The notes beneath the pieces were generated by a model. The model was not told the DNA's origin and made no database searches. It worked only from the letters and a program-made list of their open reading frames with translations. Below are positions 1 through 9,091 of a stretch of DNA of 64,000 nt, one piece after another. The translations under genes were made by a program, and so were the position numbers. Source of the DNA: Spirosoma taeanense (GTDB lineage Bacteria; Bacteroidota; Bacteroidia; Cytophagales; Spirosomataceae); the NCBI RefSeq assembly GCF_013127955.1, contig NZ_CP053435.1, positions 1,674,001 to 1,738,000 on the forward strand, in the 5' to 3' direction. Each line of letters opens with the position of its first letter. Positions within the stretch are counted from its first letter, which is position 1.

Positions 1-1879
1 CGCGAGTTGTTCGGGAACCGGCAACGGGCAGATCGTGGTGGCGGTGGCAGGCGGCACCGGCAATAAACAATATCAGCTGAACGAGCAGGCTTTTCAGACC
101 TCGAACGTATTCAGCAATTTACGGCCGGGCACATACACGGTGGGGGTGAAAGATGCCCTGGGCTGTGTAGCACAAAACTCTGCCGAGGTGAAACAGCCGA
201 ACAGCATTGCGCTGGCGTTTAAAGCCGTTAGTCCCAAATGCGTGGGCGGAGCCGATGGGGGTCTGATTGTTACGGCTACTGGCGGCAACGGCACTTACCA
301 GTACCAGCTGAACGGAGGAACACCGCAGGTGAGCGACACCTTTTTCGATCTGAAATCCGGCTCCTATACCGTCACGGTTACTGACCGGCTGGGCTGTGCT
401 GCGTCGCAGAGTGTCGCTATCGGTGCACCTAATGCGCTGGACATTCGCCCGGTGATAACGCCCACCCGCTGCGTCGGATCGGCCGATGGAAGCGTCAATG
501 TAGTCGCTGCCGGAGGGGCCGGTTCGTATCAGTACCAACTGGGAGCGGGCGCATTCCAGACCGGTACGCTGTTTACGGGGCTGGCGGCAAGTACCTACGA
601 GTTTACGGTTAAGGATGCCAACGGCTGTCTGGGCAAGCAGACCGCAACGGTTCCGCAGCCTGCTCCCCTGAACTTAACGGCTACCTCTACGCCCGTCAAC
701 TGCTTTGGGGCCAATAGCGGTTCAATCACCGTAACCCCGAGTGGCGGAACGGGGACTATGTCGTATCAACTGACCATATCGAAGACGAGCCAGACCAGTA
801 ATGTATTCAGGAATATTGCGATCGGTGATTATACCGTGGTGGCTACCGATGCCAATGGCTGTACGGCCCTCGCGCCGGTAACGGTTGGTAAATCCGAACC
901 GCTAACTGTGCGGGCCGCGCCCATCCCGGCCACCTGCTGCGTCTGTCCAACGGGCGGGGCTATTTTGGCTACCGGCGGAGGAACGGGGACCGGGCGCCTG
1001 TTTCAGTTGAGCGGTCAGCCGTTTCAGGCCAGTAATCAGTTTGGCGGATTAAAGCCCGGTACATACCGGTTTCGCGTATCCGATGAAGCAGGTTGTCTGG
1101 ACTCGGTCACTACGGTTATTACGGATGCTTCGGCCATGTCGCTGACGGCCGGACGGATTAAAGACATTGCCTGCGCGGGTGGGAGCGATGGCGAAGCCGC
1201 CGTTCAGCTCACGGGTGGCACCAAGCCATTCACGTTCTTCTGGCAGACTGAGCGGAAAGACACTCTCAGGGCCCGCACTCCAACCCAGACCGGCCTCTCG
1301 GAAGGCACGTATACGGTAAGTGTGGTTGACAGTAACCGCTGCACAGCCGCTACGGCCTTCGTTACGGTCAGGACGCTGAATCCGCTGCCGCCCAAGCCGG
1401 TCATTGCGCAGGTGAGTAATATGCTCTCCGTCACCGAAGTCACGGGAATCCAATGGTATGTTCGGGGCGATACGGGCGTGACCCGACCGATTCCTAACGC
1501 AACGTTCTCTACGCTGACGCCGGTTGCGAGTGGACGCTATTACGTCATTGTTACCCAGAATGGGTGTGCGTCGCCCCCCTCAGATCCGGTTTCGTTCGTG
1601 CTGACGGCCCTACCCGAACCTGGCACAACGCTCTCAGTGCGGGTCGTACCGAACCCCGTGACGGATCGCTTGCGACTCGAAATGGAGCAGGCCGGGCGGC
1701 AGGCAGTTCAGGTTCAACTGATCGATGCGTCGGGCCGGTCCGTATTCCGACAGCAAATACCGCCGTTTACGGGCCAGCTACAAACCGAATGGCCTTTAGC
1801 CGGTATACCGCCGGGCCTGTATCTGCTCAAAGCCGAAGCTGGCTCCCGGCAGGCAATACTCCGGGTGCTGGTGCAATAA
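1..1879 (+). CDS. SprB-repeat secreted protein with T9SS type A sorting tail, 5'-truncated by the window edge
   Basis: The reading frame is open from base 2, so the gene begins outside the window and the GTG at 35 is only an internal codon. The visible part has about six SprB-type repeats of roughly 78 residues. Each starts near a Cys, continues with a Gly-rich strand and a YQYQL-like strand, and ends in a YTV-V-DA-GC motif. A divergent Ig-like module follows. The last ~80 residues form a typical Por secretion-system (T9SS type A) sorting domain, starting near VVPNPVTD and ending in LYLLKAEAG and a final strand. SprB-type proteins are cell-surface adhesins used in gliding by Bacteroidota. Export through T9SS and surface attachment follow from the tail. 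A role in adhesion is inferred from the repeats; no enzymatic domain is visible in this part. Confidence 0.85.
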   Translation, partial: ASCSGTGNGQIVVAVAGGTGNKQYQLNEQAFQTSNVFSNLRPGTYTVGVKDALGCVAQNSAEVKQPNSIALAFKAVSPKCVGGADGGLIVTATGGNGTYQYQLNGGTPQVSDTFFDLKSGSYTVTVTDRLGCAASQSVAIGAPNALDIRPVITPTRCVGSADGSVNVVAAGGAGSYQYQLGAGAFQTGTLFTGLAASTYEFTVKDANGCLGKQTATVPQPAPLNLTATSTPVNCFGANSGSITVTPSGGTGTMSYQLTISKTSQTSNVFRNIAIGDYTVVATDANGCTALAPVTVGKSEPLTVRAAPIPATCCVCPTGGAILATGGGTGTGRLFQLSGQPFQASNQFGGLKPGTYRFRVSDEAGCLDSVTTVITDASAMSLTAGRIKDIACAGGSDGEAAVQLTGGTKPFTFFWQTERKDTLRARTPTQTGLSEGTYTVSVVDSNRCTAATAFVTVRTLNPLPPKPVIAQVSNMLSVTEVTGIQWYVRGDTGVTRPIPNATFSTLTPVASGRYYVIVTQNGCASPPSDPVSFVLTALPEPGTTLSVRVVPNPVTDRLRLEMEQAGRQAVQVQLIDASGRSVFRQQIPPFTGQLQTEWPLAGIPPGLYLLKAEAGSRQAILRVLVQ

Positions 1880-1931
1880 GCGTGCTGAAACCGATTGAGT
1901 AAACAGGATCGGGTGAGCAGATTACGAAAAG

Positions 1932-1969
1932 GCCACGCCAGACGACGGGAGTTTGTCGTCTGGCGTGGC
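1932..1969. terminator. bidirectional hairpin terminator between convergent genes
   Basis: A perfect 15-bp inverted repeat (1932-1946 with 1955-1969, 8-nt loop) lies between the end of the SprB-repeat gene and the end of the S9 peptidase gene on the opposite strand. AAAA precedes it and a T-rich stretch follows, so it can serve both transcripts. Confidence 0.8.
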
Positions 1970-1985
1970 TTTCTGCTGTAATGAC

Positions 1986-4445
1986 TTACAGCCGTTCTTC
2001 AAACAGCTTCAGAATTCGTTTGTATTCATCCATCCAGCTCGTTGGCTCCACGAACCCGTGATCTTCGACGGGGTAGGGGGCCAGCTCCCAGTTTTCTTTC
2101 CTGAGTTCAATCAGCCGCTGGGCCAGTCGGACGGCGTCCTGAAAATGCACGTTTACGTCCACCATGCCGTGGCAGATCAGCAGGTGCCCCTTCAGTCCTT
2201 CGGCAAAGTTGATCGGCGATGAGCGCCGGTAGGCCAGCGAATCGGTCTGGGGTTCGTTCAGGATGTTAGCCGTATAGGGATGGTTATACGCGGCCCAGTC
2301 GGTCACGGGGCGCAGGGCGGCCCCGGCCTTGAACACATCGGGCGTCGTGAACATGGCCATCAGGGTAATGAATCCGCCGTATGAGCCGCCGTAGATACCG
2401 ATGCGGTTCGCGTCAACGCCCTGCGTCTGCGCGAGCCAGCGGGCCGCGTCAACGTGGTCGTCGAGGTCTTTGCCGCCCATGTGCCGGTAGATGCCCGTCC
2501 GCCAGTCGCGACCGTAACCCGCACTGGCCCGGTAGTCGATGTCCAGTACGGTATAGCCCCGGTCGACCAGCAGGTTATGGAACATATACTCCCGGTAATA
2601 CTGGCTCCACCATTTGTGGGCATTCTGCAGATAGCCAGCCCCATGCACGAATACAATGGCTTTGCCGGTGCCGCGCTCGGGTTTATAAAGCCGGGCGTAA
2701 ATGGTCTGCCCATCGCGGGCCGGAATGGTTACCAGCGAAGGCTCCCGCCAGGGATAGGCATTGAAGGCTTCGGTGGGGGAGCGGGTTACCTGAACCGGTG
2801 CCATGGGAGCCGACTGGGCAATTGATCCCCGGCTGGCCAGCAGCAACTGCGGATTAACTGAAGCGACGTACAGTTCCCACGGGCGGGTGCTGGACGAATA
2901 CCGTATGGCTAGGCGGGTTTCGTCGGGCGATAGCGTTACGTCGCTGGCTCCGGTCATGGTCGTCAGCCGAACGCGCTCACCGCCCGAAACGGCCATGCGG
3001 TAGAAATGCTGTTCGCCGGGGTGCACCTCGTTGGTTTGCAGGAAGAAGTATCGTTTGTCTTTGGATAGCTGCACCTGCTGCACTTCAAACTTGCCCGAGG
3101 TTAGTTGGTTTTTCTGCCCCGTCCGGACATTCACCGTGTAGATATGCGAATACCCATCGGCTTCCGACTGATACCAGAGTGTCTGGTTGTCGGCCAGGAA
3201 ATTCATATTCCCCGGCGAATTGGTCGAGCCGATGCCCGGTCCGCCAATCCAGGCGTCGTCGTGCTGGCGGTCCAGCAGGGTTAGTTTGGGCTCGGCGTCG
3301 AGGTCCAGACGCATGATCCAGCGGTCCTTATTGTCCAGTGACCGCACCACAACCACGCCTAGCTTCCCGTCGTCGGACCAGACGGGGCCGTTGATAACGA
3401 CCGCCCGCGACGTTTTACTGGTGTCCGGCTTGCTCCCGGCTCCGGTACGCAGATAAGCCGGTTTGTCGTTGATGCCCGGAATGGTTTTCGTACTGACAGT
3501 GCGTACCGTATCGTTCACGACATCATAGACGTAAAACTCGGACGCAGCCATCGGAGCCCCCACTTTCGTACGGGCCGGAATCTCTTCGGTATAGCCCGAT
3601 TCGGTGACGTAGTTCGGTACCTGCGCCCGCTTGGCGTTGGCTGCCCGACCCGATGCGTCGGTTTTGGCCAGCCGGTAAGTAATAAACCGGCCATCGGGAC
3701 TACGTTGGGGGTTGGTCAGGTGCTTGTCGTCGAGATAGATTTCCTTCGGTCGCTTCGGCCGGTCTGCTTTGCTGATGCGGTCGGCTTCGTCTTTTTTCGC
3801 TTTTCGTTCGCTGAGTACACTCGACAGCCGAAGCTGGTCGGTTTTCAGAAATTTCTCTTCGTCGGTAAGTTTAGGGTCTGCTTTCTTCGCACCCGGTCGG
3901 AAGTCGGTAAGCTGGGTCAGCTCGCCGGTGCGAAGCTGGATCATGAACAGATTGGAGCCGCTGCGCCGGAACACTACGCTTTGTTCATCGCCCGAGAAAA
4001 CCGGATCGGTTTCCGTCTCAACCGTGTTGGTCAGCTGGCGAATTTTACCCGATGCTACGTCGATCAGAAACAAATCGCCCTGCCGCTCGAACAGCCGCTG
4101 CGTATGAGCGCGGTTGTAGGCCGCAACGTGGGCGGTTGGCAAGGCTCGACGCTCGGCCGGATTGACCTTAACCGGTTGCGACAGCGTCCGGTTTTTCGCG
4201 TCGGTGAACGTAACCTTGTACAGCGAATCGCTCGTTGCCTTGTCGGGATTCCAGTTGAAATACAGCGTTTTGGAGTCGTCGGACCAGAACGGGTTCGATG
4301 GCGAGGTGCCGACCCAGTTTTTCGGGTCCTGCATAATCAGTTCAACGGTCAGTTGAGGCTTTGGCTGGGTGGCGTTCGGTTTTGGCGTAGGCTGGGCAAA
4401 GGCGTGCGTGGCGATCAGGCCAAAAACGAGAGCAGTTTGTTTCAT
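1986..4445 (-). CDS. S9 family prolyl oligopeptidase / dipeptidyl-peptidase IV-like serine peptidase
   Basis: This is a predicted secreted serine peptidase that trims peptides from folded or partly degraded proteins. An N-terminal signal peptide (MKQTALVFGLIATHAFAQ) is followed by a long beta-propeller region with WD40-like TolB-type blades. The C-terminal alpha/beta-hydrolase domain carries the GGSYGG nucleophile elbow (Ser ~688), an Asp in HGMVDVNVH (~763) and a His in EDHGF (~796), so the triad is complete. The frame extends to 4505, but the ATG at 4445 directly precedes the signal peptide and is preferred, giving 819 residues, normal for the family. The HsdR-N-like gene lies 84 bp upstream on the same strand. 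A periplasmic or surface location is inferred from the signal peptide. Confidence 0.9.
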   Translation of the reverse strand: MKQTALVFGLIATHAFAQPTPKPNATQPKPQLTVELIMQDPKNWVGTSPSNPFWSDDSKTLYFNWNPDKATSDSLYKVTFTDAKNRTLSQPVKVNPAERRALPTAHVAAYNRAHTQRLFERQGDLFLIDVASGKIRQLTNTVETETDPVFSGDEQSVVFRRSGSNLFMIQLRTGELTQLTDFRPGAKKADPKLTDEEKFLKTDQLRLSSVLSERKAKKDEADRISKADRPKRPKEIYLDDKHLTNPQRSPDGRFITYRLAKTDASGRAANAKRAQVPNYVTESGYTEEIPARTKVGAPMAASEFYVYDVVNDTVRTVSTKTIPGINDKPAYLRTGAGSKPDTSKTSRAVVINGPVWSDDGKLGVVVVRSLDNKDRWIMRLDLDAEPKLTLLDRQHDDAWIGGPGIGSTNSPGNMNFLADNQTLWYQSEADGYSHIYTVNVRTGQKNQLTSGKFEVQQVQLSKDKRYFFLQTNEVHPGEQHFYRMAVSGGERVRLTTMTGASDVTLSPDETRLAIRYSSSTRPWELYVASVNPQLLLASRGSIAQSAPMAPVQVTRSPTEAFNAYPWREPSLVTIPARDGQTIYARLYKPERGTGKAIVFVHGAGYLQNAHKWWSQYYREYMFHNLLVDRGYTVLDIDYRASAGYGRDWRTGIYRHMGGKDLDDHVDAARWLAQTQGVDANRIGIYGGSYGGFITLMAMFTTPDVFKAGAALRPVTDWAAYNHPYTANILNEPQTDSLAYRRSSPINFAEGLKGHLLICHGMVDVNVHFQDAVRLAQRLIELRKENWELAPYPVEDHGFVEPTSWMDEYKRILKLFEERL

Positions 4446-4529
4446 GAAGAGCACCGAAGATGGAAAGACAACTGGCAATTTAAAACATGCCGCGGCATTC
4501 CCCAAGAAGTGCTAGCCAGGTTGCTGATT

Positions 4530-5657
4530 TTAAGTGGTTTTGGTAGATTCTGCTGCTGTATTGATTTTTATTGCCTCCTGTGGATATCCCATGGTTTTTA
4601 GTACCTGACTGATCAGTTTGACAATGCCTTGAGCACTGAAGTGCGTTTCGAAGAAGATTGACGAATTGGGGATATTGTTAGGTTTTCGTAGTAATTCGCT
4701 GTTTGTCGTAAAATAAGGGCGCTGCTTTCCTGTTAAAGCGGTTAGTTCATTCAGCCGGTTTGGATGCGTTTCTGCAATAACCTGAACGAACAATTTGAGT
4801 AAACTGATCCAGGAGCTTACGCCATAAGTCTGACCGTTAAACTCGAATGACAAAGGCTTGCTGTTCGTGACGAGCGTATTATCAAAACGATTTGTTTCGT
4901 TTGTCAAAAACTCGTCGACATGATTCTGACTATTGGCTGATCTTTCAACGGGTTTCGGCCGGGGTGGCTTGGGAATGGAGTGAAGTGAAGTCTCGCCTGA
5001 AATTACCTTCAGGAATTCAATGATTACATGAGCTTCCGGTTTATAACCACATATTTTTTCTACAGTTTCAGCCATTAACTCGGCCAACGATTCGTCGCTT
5101 TCAGAAAGTAATTTACGCCAAGTTTTAGGCAAATTCTGCTGGATAATTTCTCCCTTCTGACGACTGTTGTAAATATTTTCCGCGTTTACAATCGCACGTC
5201 CACTGCTTACGTCGGCTTTCGACAAAAAGGCTGCAAGTTTGTCTGCAATGTCGTCGGTGGCCTGACTCTGTAAGTCGATGGTGTAAAACCGGCGTTGCTC
5301 CCAACTTCCTTCGTGGAGTGGCAGGTAAAACCACCAGATGATACCGTTGGTGAGAATAGCCAGCTTGACCCCTTGACGAAAAGCGTAGCTAAGTAGCTGC
5401 TCCTGGTGCTTTTCTAAATCCTCGCCGACTTTTTTTACTTCGATAAATACTTTGTCAAAATTGTTGATGCGCAGGGAGTAATCAACACGTTTATTCTGAA
5501 CGCTATATTCAGGAAATACCTCCTGAACATCGAATGGATTCCAGCCCAAATGATGCAGAATTGGCAGGATCAATCCTTGCTTGGTGGCTTCTTCTCCTTG
5601 TTTCGTTAAACTTCCGGTTTTCTTACTACTAATGAAGTTGTGTAAATCTGCCTGCAT
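4530..5657 (-). CDS. solitary HsdR N-terminal-like PD-(D/E)XK nuclease-domain protein
   Basis: Residues ~25-130 resemble the nuclease domain at the N-terminus of type I restriction HsdR subunits: an Asp in RVDYSLR, then IEVKK, then a QLLSYA helix, matching the D...ExK...QxxxY arrangement. HsdR helicase motors are absent; the protein is only 375 residues. After a linker, residues ~275-370 form a second conserved-looking domain containing SSWISLL and FETHFSAQG, which I cannot name. No methyltransferase or specificity subunit lies nearby, so a classical restriction role is not supported. The ATG at 5657 is chosen because the nuclease domain starts soon after it; an upstream start at 5705 would add a poorly conserved-looking stretch. 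The actual substrate is unknown. Confidence 0.7.
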   Translation of the reverse strand: MQADLHNFISSKKTGSLTKQGEEATKQGLILPILHHLGWNPFDVQEVFPEYSVQNKRVDYSLRINNFDKVFIEVKKVGEDLEKHQEQLLSYAFRQGVKLAILTNGIIWWFYLPLHEGSWEQRRFYTIDLQSQATDDIADKLAAFLSKADVSSGRAIVNAENIYNSRQKGEIIQQNLPKTWRKLLSESDESLAELMAETVEKICGYKPEAHVIIEFLKVISGETSLHSIPKPPRPKPVERSANSQNHVDEFLTNETNRFDNTLVTNSKPLSFEFNGQTYGVSSWISLLKLFVQVIAETHPNRLNELTALTGKQRPYFTTNSELLRKPNNIPNSSIFFETHFSAQGIVKLISQVLKTMGYPQEAIKINTAAESTKTT

Positions 5658-5760
5658 TATGAAAATGGTGTAGAGATTAAGTTTTAGGGTGGTCAAATAT
5701 AACAACAGAACGACACCGCTATTCAGTAATACGTACCCAATAGAGAATAAACAAGGTTTT

Positions 5761-5781
5761 GAATTTCATCAAACCCATTTT
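5761..5781. repeat. copy 1 of a 21-bp direct repeat flanking the cupin gene
   Basis: The 21 bases starting GAATTTCATC recur exactly at 6637-6657, on the other side of the cupin gene. The sequences around the two copies do not match, so the identity is sharply bounded. Confidence 0.7.
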
Positions 5782-5809
5782 CTTAATGCTGGCACAAACG
5801 TTAAAACCG

Positions 5810-5843
5810 AAAAGCGGAATGGCTATTCAGTCATTCCGCTTTT
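5810..5843 (-). terminator. hairpin terminator downstream of the cupin gene
   Basis: A 12-bp perfect stem (5810-5821 with 5832-5843, 10-nt loop) has A/T-rich ends that give a U-run on the minus-strand transcript. It lies 33 bp beyond the stop of the cupin gene. Confidence 0.75.
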
Positions 5844-5876
5844 CAGTTAAGAATTACGTTAGCACGTTCACTGGCG

Positions 5877-6371
5877 CTACATGATTACGCCGAATTCCTG
5901 TTCCAGCAGCTTGACCATTGTCTGAATTGCCTCGGCCGGTGGTGGACCCTGCGGGGCGGGTGGCAGCGCAAGCGTGGGAGCTGGCTTAGACGTGAGCGGG
6001 TGGCGAAAATAATTTTCAAAACCGGCCGGAGAAACGGTGAGTATAATTCTGGCCGATTCGCTCAGGACCTGAAAACTGTGCGGAATCCCCTTGGGAAGCA
6101 GCACGTAATCGCCGGTTTTGGCGGTCAGTACGTGCTCGCCAACGGTGAAGCGGACGGTTCCGTCCAGCAGGTAAAAGGCTTCGTCTTCACGGGTGTGCGT
6201 ATGAATTGGAGGCTCGCAGCCGGGGCGGGTCGTTATATCACACTGCGCGTAGCGACCGTTGGTCTGCTCACCATCGACCAGCACATTGACCAGAGTTCCT
6301 GCATACCAATGCGCATTTTTAAGGGTGTTTGCCCGCTGAACAACAGGGGCCGGAGCAAATTGAACATCCAT
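5877..6371 (-). CDS. cupin-domain protein (quercetin dioxygenase-like fold)
   Basis: This is a small single-domain cupin of 164 residues. The first cupin motif is visible as PPIHTHTREDEAFYLLDG, with the two His and one Glu that normally bind a metal. The second motif is LPKGIPHSFQV, with the matching His. Proteins of this type range from dioxygenases and isomerases to sugar- or metal-sensing proteins, and the sequence does not allow a substrate call. The C-terminal ~40 residues are Pro/Ala-rich with no recognised fold. The gene is monocistronic, with its own terminator and a 377-bp upstream gap. A 21-bp direct repeat flanks the whole unit. Confidence 0.8.
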   Translation of the reverse strand: MDVQFAPAPVVQRANTLKNAHWYAGTLVNVLVDGEQTNGRYAQCDITTRPGCEPPIHTHTREDEAFYLLDGTVRFTVGEHVLTAKTGDYVLLPKGIPHSFQVLSESARIILTVSPAGFENYFRHPLTSKPAPTLALPPAPQGPPPAEAIQTMVKLLEQEFGVIM

Positions 6372-6748
6372 GAGTTTTTGAAAAAAAGAGGTTTACGAGT
6401 TATCTGTAATTGTCAGGCCATTCCGTTGGCCGACTCGTCAAAGTTGGCAGGATGCGCTTCTTTCCTCAAAAGTCAGATGGCTGAAAAGGTATTTCCGTTC
6501 AATGAAATGGAATTATCAGGTTTTTATCTGTCTGTGCCGGCTGAAGGCTCACGTATATCTATCGAGGTTTAGATAAACCCGTAGGCCAGCAGCGGTAAGA
6601 AAACACGAAGGATTTGATAAACTCTACGCCCATCCCGAATTTCATCAAACCCATTTTTGGTTCATCTTTGTTATTCCGTCAGAGAAGATCGCTCCGCCAC
6701 CACGTAGCATCGTGATAGCGTCTGGATATAACCCAACATACAATCTGA
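6372..6748. other. intergenic region between divergent cupin and nadE
   Basis: These 377 bp contain no convincing gene. An open frame on the plus strand runs to 6572 but mostly shadows the cupin. The only clear structure is the second copy of the 21-bp repeat at 6637-6657. Promoters for both flanking genes must lie here; a weak -7-like CATCTTTG is at 6663-6670. Confidence 0.5.
6637..6657. repeat. copy 2 of the 21-bp direct repeat flanking the cupin gene
   Basis: Exact match to 5761-5781 in the same orientation, 876 bp apart. This copy lies in the upstream region shared by the cupin and nadE. Confidence 0.7.
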
Positions 6749-8833
6749 ATGAAACTCCTCAAAGTAGCCGCTGGTGTCCTGAATCAAACCCCGCTCGCCT
6801 GGGAACACAATAAACAAAATATCATCCACGCCATTGAGGAAGCCCAGCGGCAGGGCGTCAGTCTGCTGTGTTTGCCCGAACTCTGCATTTCGGGCTATGG
6901 CTGCGAGGATGCGTTCTATGCGCAGAACACCATCGACCAATCTATTGCCTCACTGCTGGAAATTGCTCAGCATACCAACGATATTGCCGTGGCGCTGGGT
7001 CTGCCGCTGCGCCACAACAACCGGACGTATGACGTAGCCTGTCTGGTCGTCAATAAGCGGATTATGGGCTTTGCCGTGAAGCAGTATCTGGCCAACAACG
7101 GCGTTCACTACGAAACGCGCTGGTTCCAGCCGTGGCAGCCCGCCCTGCGTGACGAAATCAAAATCGGGGAGTTTTCGTACCCGTTCGGCGACATCGTCTT
7201 CGACCTGTCGGGCGTGCGGATCGGGTTCGAGATTTGTGAGGATGCCTGGATTGCCAACCGACCCGGCCGCTCGCTCTATGAGCGGGGCATCGACATCATC
7301 CTGAACCCCTCGGCCAGCCATTTTGCGTTCTTTAAATCACAAACGCGCGAACGCTTCGTGGTCGATGCATCGCGTTCGTTCGGAGTCAGCTACATTTATA
7401 CCAACCTGCTGGGTAACGAAGCCGGTCGGATTATCTTCGATGGCGACGCGATGGTAGCGACTAACGGCGAACTGCTGGTATCGGGCGCGCGGCTCAGCTA
7501 CGAGGATTTTGTCATTGTGCCGGCCGTCATCGACGTAGAAGCGACGCGGCTGAACCAGGTGCAGAACCGGGGGAACCTTGCCTTATCCTATCCCAATCTG
7601 CGCGTAACGGAGCGGTTCGACTGGCCCGAGATTGCACCGGTCATTCAGAAGGCCGAACTGGAAGCCTGGGAGCGGGGCGGCTACCTGAAAGAAGAAGAGT
7701 TTGCGCGGGCCGTTGCGCTGGGCCTGTTCGACTACCTGCGCAAGAGCCGTTCGCAGGGTTACGTCCTGTCGCTGTCGGGTGGGGCCGACTCCTCAGCCAT
7801 TGCCGCGACGGTGTTCCTGATGATCCGGATGGCCGTCGAAAACATCGGTATCGATGGAGTGAAGAAAAAGCTGAGTTATATCCGGGCCCTTCAGGACTGC
7901 AAAACGCCGGAGGACATGGTGGGCAAGCTTCTGACCGTGATGTATCAGGGCACCGAAAACTCCTCGGATGATACGTTCAATTCGGCCAAAGAACTCGCCG
8001 ACGACATTGGCGCTACATTCCTGAATATTAACATTAATGGTCTGGTGGAAACTTACCGGGGCCTGATCGAGCAGCAACTGGGTCGGGAACTTTCATGGGA
8101 TACCGACGATCTGGCCCTGCAGAATATCCAGGCGCGGGTACGTGCTCCAAGTATCTGGATGCTCGCCAACATCAATAACGCGCTGCTGCTCACCACCTCA
8201 AACCGCTCCGAAGCGGCCGTGGGTTACGCTACCATGGACGGTGATACGGCGGGCAGCATCAGCCCTATTACGGGCATCGACAAGCATTTTCTGCGCGGCT
8301 GGCTGCGCTGGCTCGAAACCACTGGCCTGAACGTCAAGAATGCCCCCGAACCAACCGACCGCACCAGTCTGGCTACCGGGCCCGTCGCGCCCGACGAGCT
8401 GATCAAGGTCAAAGGACTGCACGCCGTCAACAACCTGCAGCCCACCGCCGAGCTGCGGCCGCTGGACAAGAAGCAGACCGACGAAGACGATCTGATGCCC
8501 TACGACGTGCTGAACAGCATTGAGGAAGCTGCCATCCGGGCTAAACAGCCACCCGTTGAGGTTCTGAAGATCGTGGAAGCACGTTACAAAGGCACGCACA
8601 ACCGCGAGAAGCTCTTGATCTGGGTGGAGCGGTTCTTCAAACTCTGGAGCCGCAACCAGTGGAAGCGCGAACGCTACGCACCGAGTTTCCACCTGGACGA
8701 CTATAACCTCGATCCTCGTTCGTGGATGCGTTTCCCGATTCTGTCGGGTGGCTTCGAGAAAGAGCTCGATGAAATGAAAGAGTGGGCCGCCGATCAACGG
8801 GACAACGGTCGCCGGGGCAAGATTGGGTTTTAA
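6749..8833 (+). CDS. nadE: glutamine-dependent NAD+ synthetase
   Basis: The enzyme catalyses the last step of NAD+ synthesis, converting nicotinate adenine dinucleotide to NAD+ with glutamine as nitrogen donor. The N-terminal ~270 residues are a nitrilase-type glutaminase with the complete Glu44 (CLPELC), Lys111 and Cys163 (EICEDAW) triad. The C-terminal ~370 residues are the synthetase domain with the ATP-pyrophosphatase P-loop SGGADSS (343-349). The length of 694 residues is typical of the two-domain enzyme. It starts at an ATG just upstream of the conserved first strand. The following antitoxin-like gene begins 27 bp downstream, so some read-through is possible. Confidence 0.97.
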   Translation: MKLLKVAAGVLNQTPLAWEHNKQNIIHAIEEAQRQGVSLLCLPELCISGYGCEDAFYAQNTIDQSIASLLEIAQHTNDIAVALGLPLRHNNRTYDVACLVVNKRIMGFAVKQYLANNGVHYETRWFQPWQPALRDEIKIGEFSYPFGDIVFDLSGVRIGFEICEDAWIANRPGRSLYERGIDIILNPSASHFAFFKSQTRERFVVDASRSFGVSYIYTNLLGNEAGRIIFDGDAMVATNGELLVSGARLSYEDFVIVPAVIDVEATRLNQVQNRGNLALSYPNLRVTERFDWPEIAPVIQKAELEAWERGGYLKEEEFARAVALGLFDYLRKSRSQGYVLSLSGGADSSAIAATVFLMIRMAVENIGIDGVKKKLSYIRALQDCKTPEDMVGKLLTVMYQGTENSSDDTFNSAKELADDIGATFLNININGLVETYRGLIEQQLGRELSWDTDDLALQNIQARVRAPSIWMLANINNALLLTTSNRSEAAVGYATMDGDTAGSISPITGIDKHFLRGWLRWLETTGLNVKNAPEPTDRTSLATGPVAPDELIKVKGLHAVNNLQPTAELRPLDKKQTDEDDLMPYDVLNSIEEAAIRAKQPPVEVLKIVEARYKGTHNREKLLIWVERFFKLWSRNQWKRERYAPSFHLDDYNLDPRSWMRFPILSGGFEKELDEMKEWAADQRDNGRRGKIGF

Positions 8834-8860
8834 CTAATCCTGGATTAACTTAACCTGATT

Positions 8861-9091
8861 ATGACAACGATTCAATTACAGGTTCAGGACGACCTCATTC
8901 AGGAACTCGGTTTGGGGGCCGTTAAACGGTTGCTGGAAGAAGAGCTGGATTATCAGCGATTTAAATTGCTGGAGAGTCGAATCCAGACCGCCATGCACGA
9001 AGCCGAAGGCGTTGATTGGACAGAGGAGTTTGAGAACGCGCGTCAGCAGGCTTACAAAGAGTACCAGCAGAAACGGAGGTCGGCTCTATGA
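8861..9091 (+). CDS. antitoxin-like small protein paired with a PIN-domain gene
   Basis: This is a 76-residue acidic, helix-rich protein. An N-terminal beta-strand-like segment (TIQLQVQDDLI) is followed by Glu/Gln/Lys-rich helices. The stop codon overlaps the start of the next gene in an ATGA, the usual arrangement for an antitoxin translationally coupled to its toxin. I see no named DNA-binding fold; the antitoxin assignment rests on size, charge and the PIN-domain partner. It lies 27 bp after nadE, so it may share that transcript. Confidence 0.6.
   Translation: MTTIQLQVQDDLIQELGLGAVKRLLEEELDYQRFKLLESRIQTAMHEAEGVDWTEEFENARQQAYKEYQQKRRSAL

Noticed and set aside
3705..4601. 298-residue plus-strand frame over the S9 peptidase start
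   Set aside because: Antisense to the start and propeller region of a complete S9 enzyme; no recognisable domain.
6000..6572. 190-residue open frame on the plus strand across the cupin region
   Set aside because: It largely shadows the cupin on the other strand, and its non-overlapping end shows no domain pattern.
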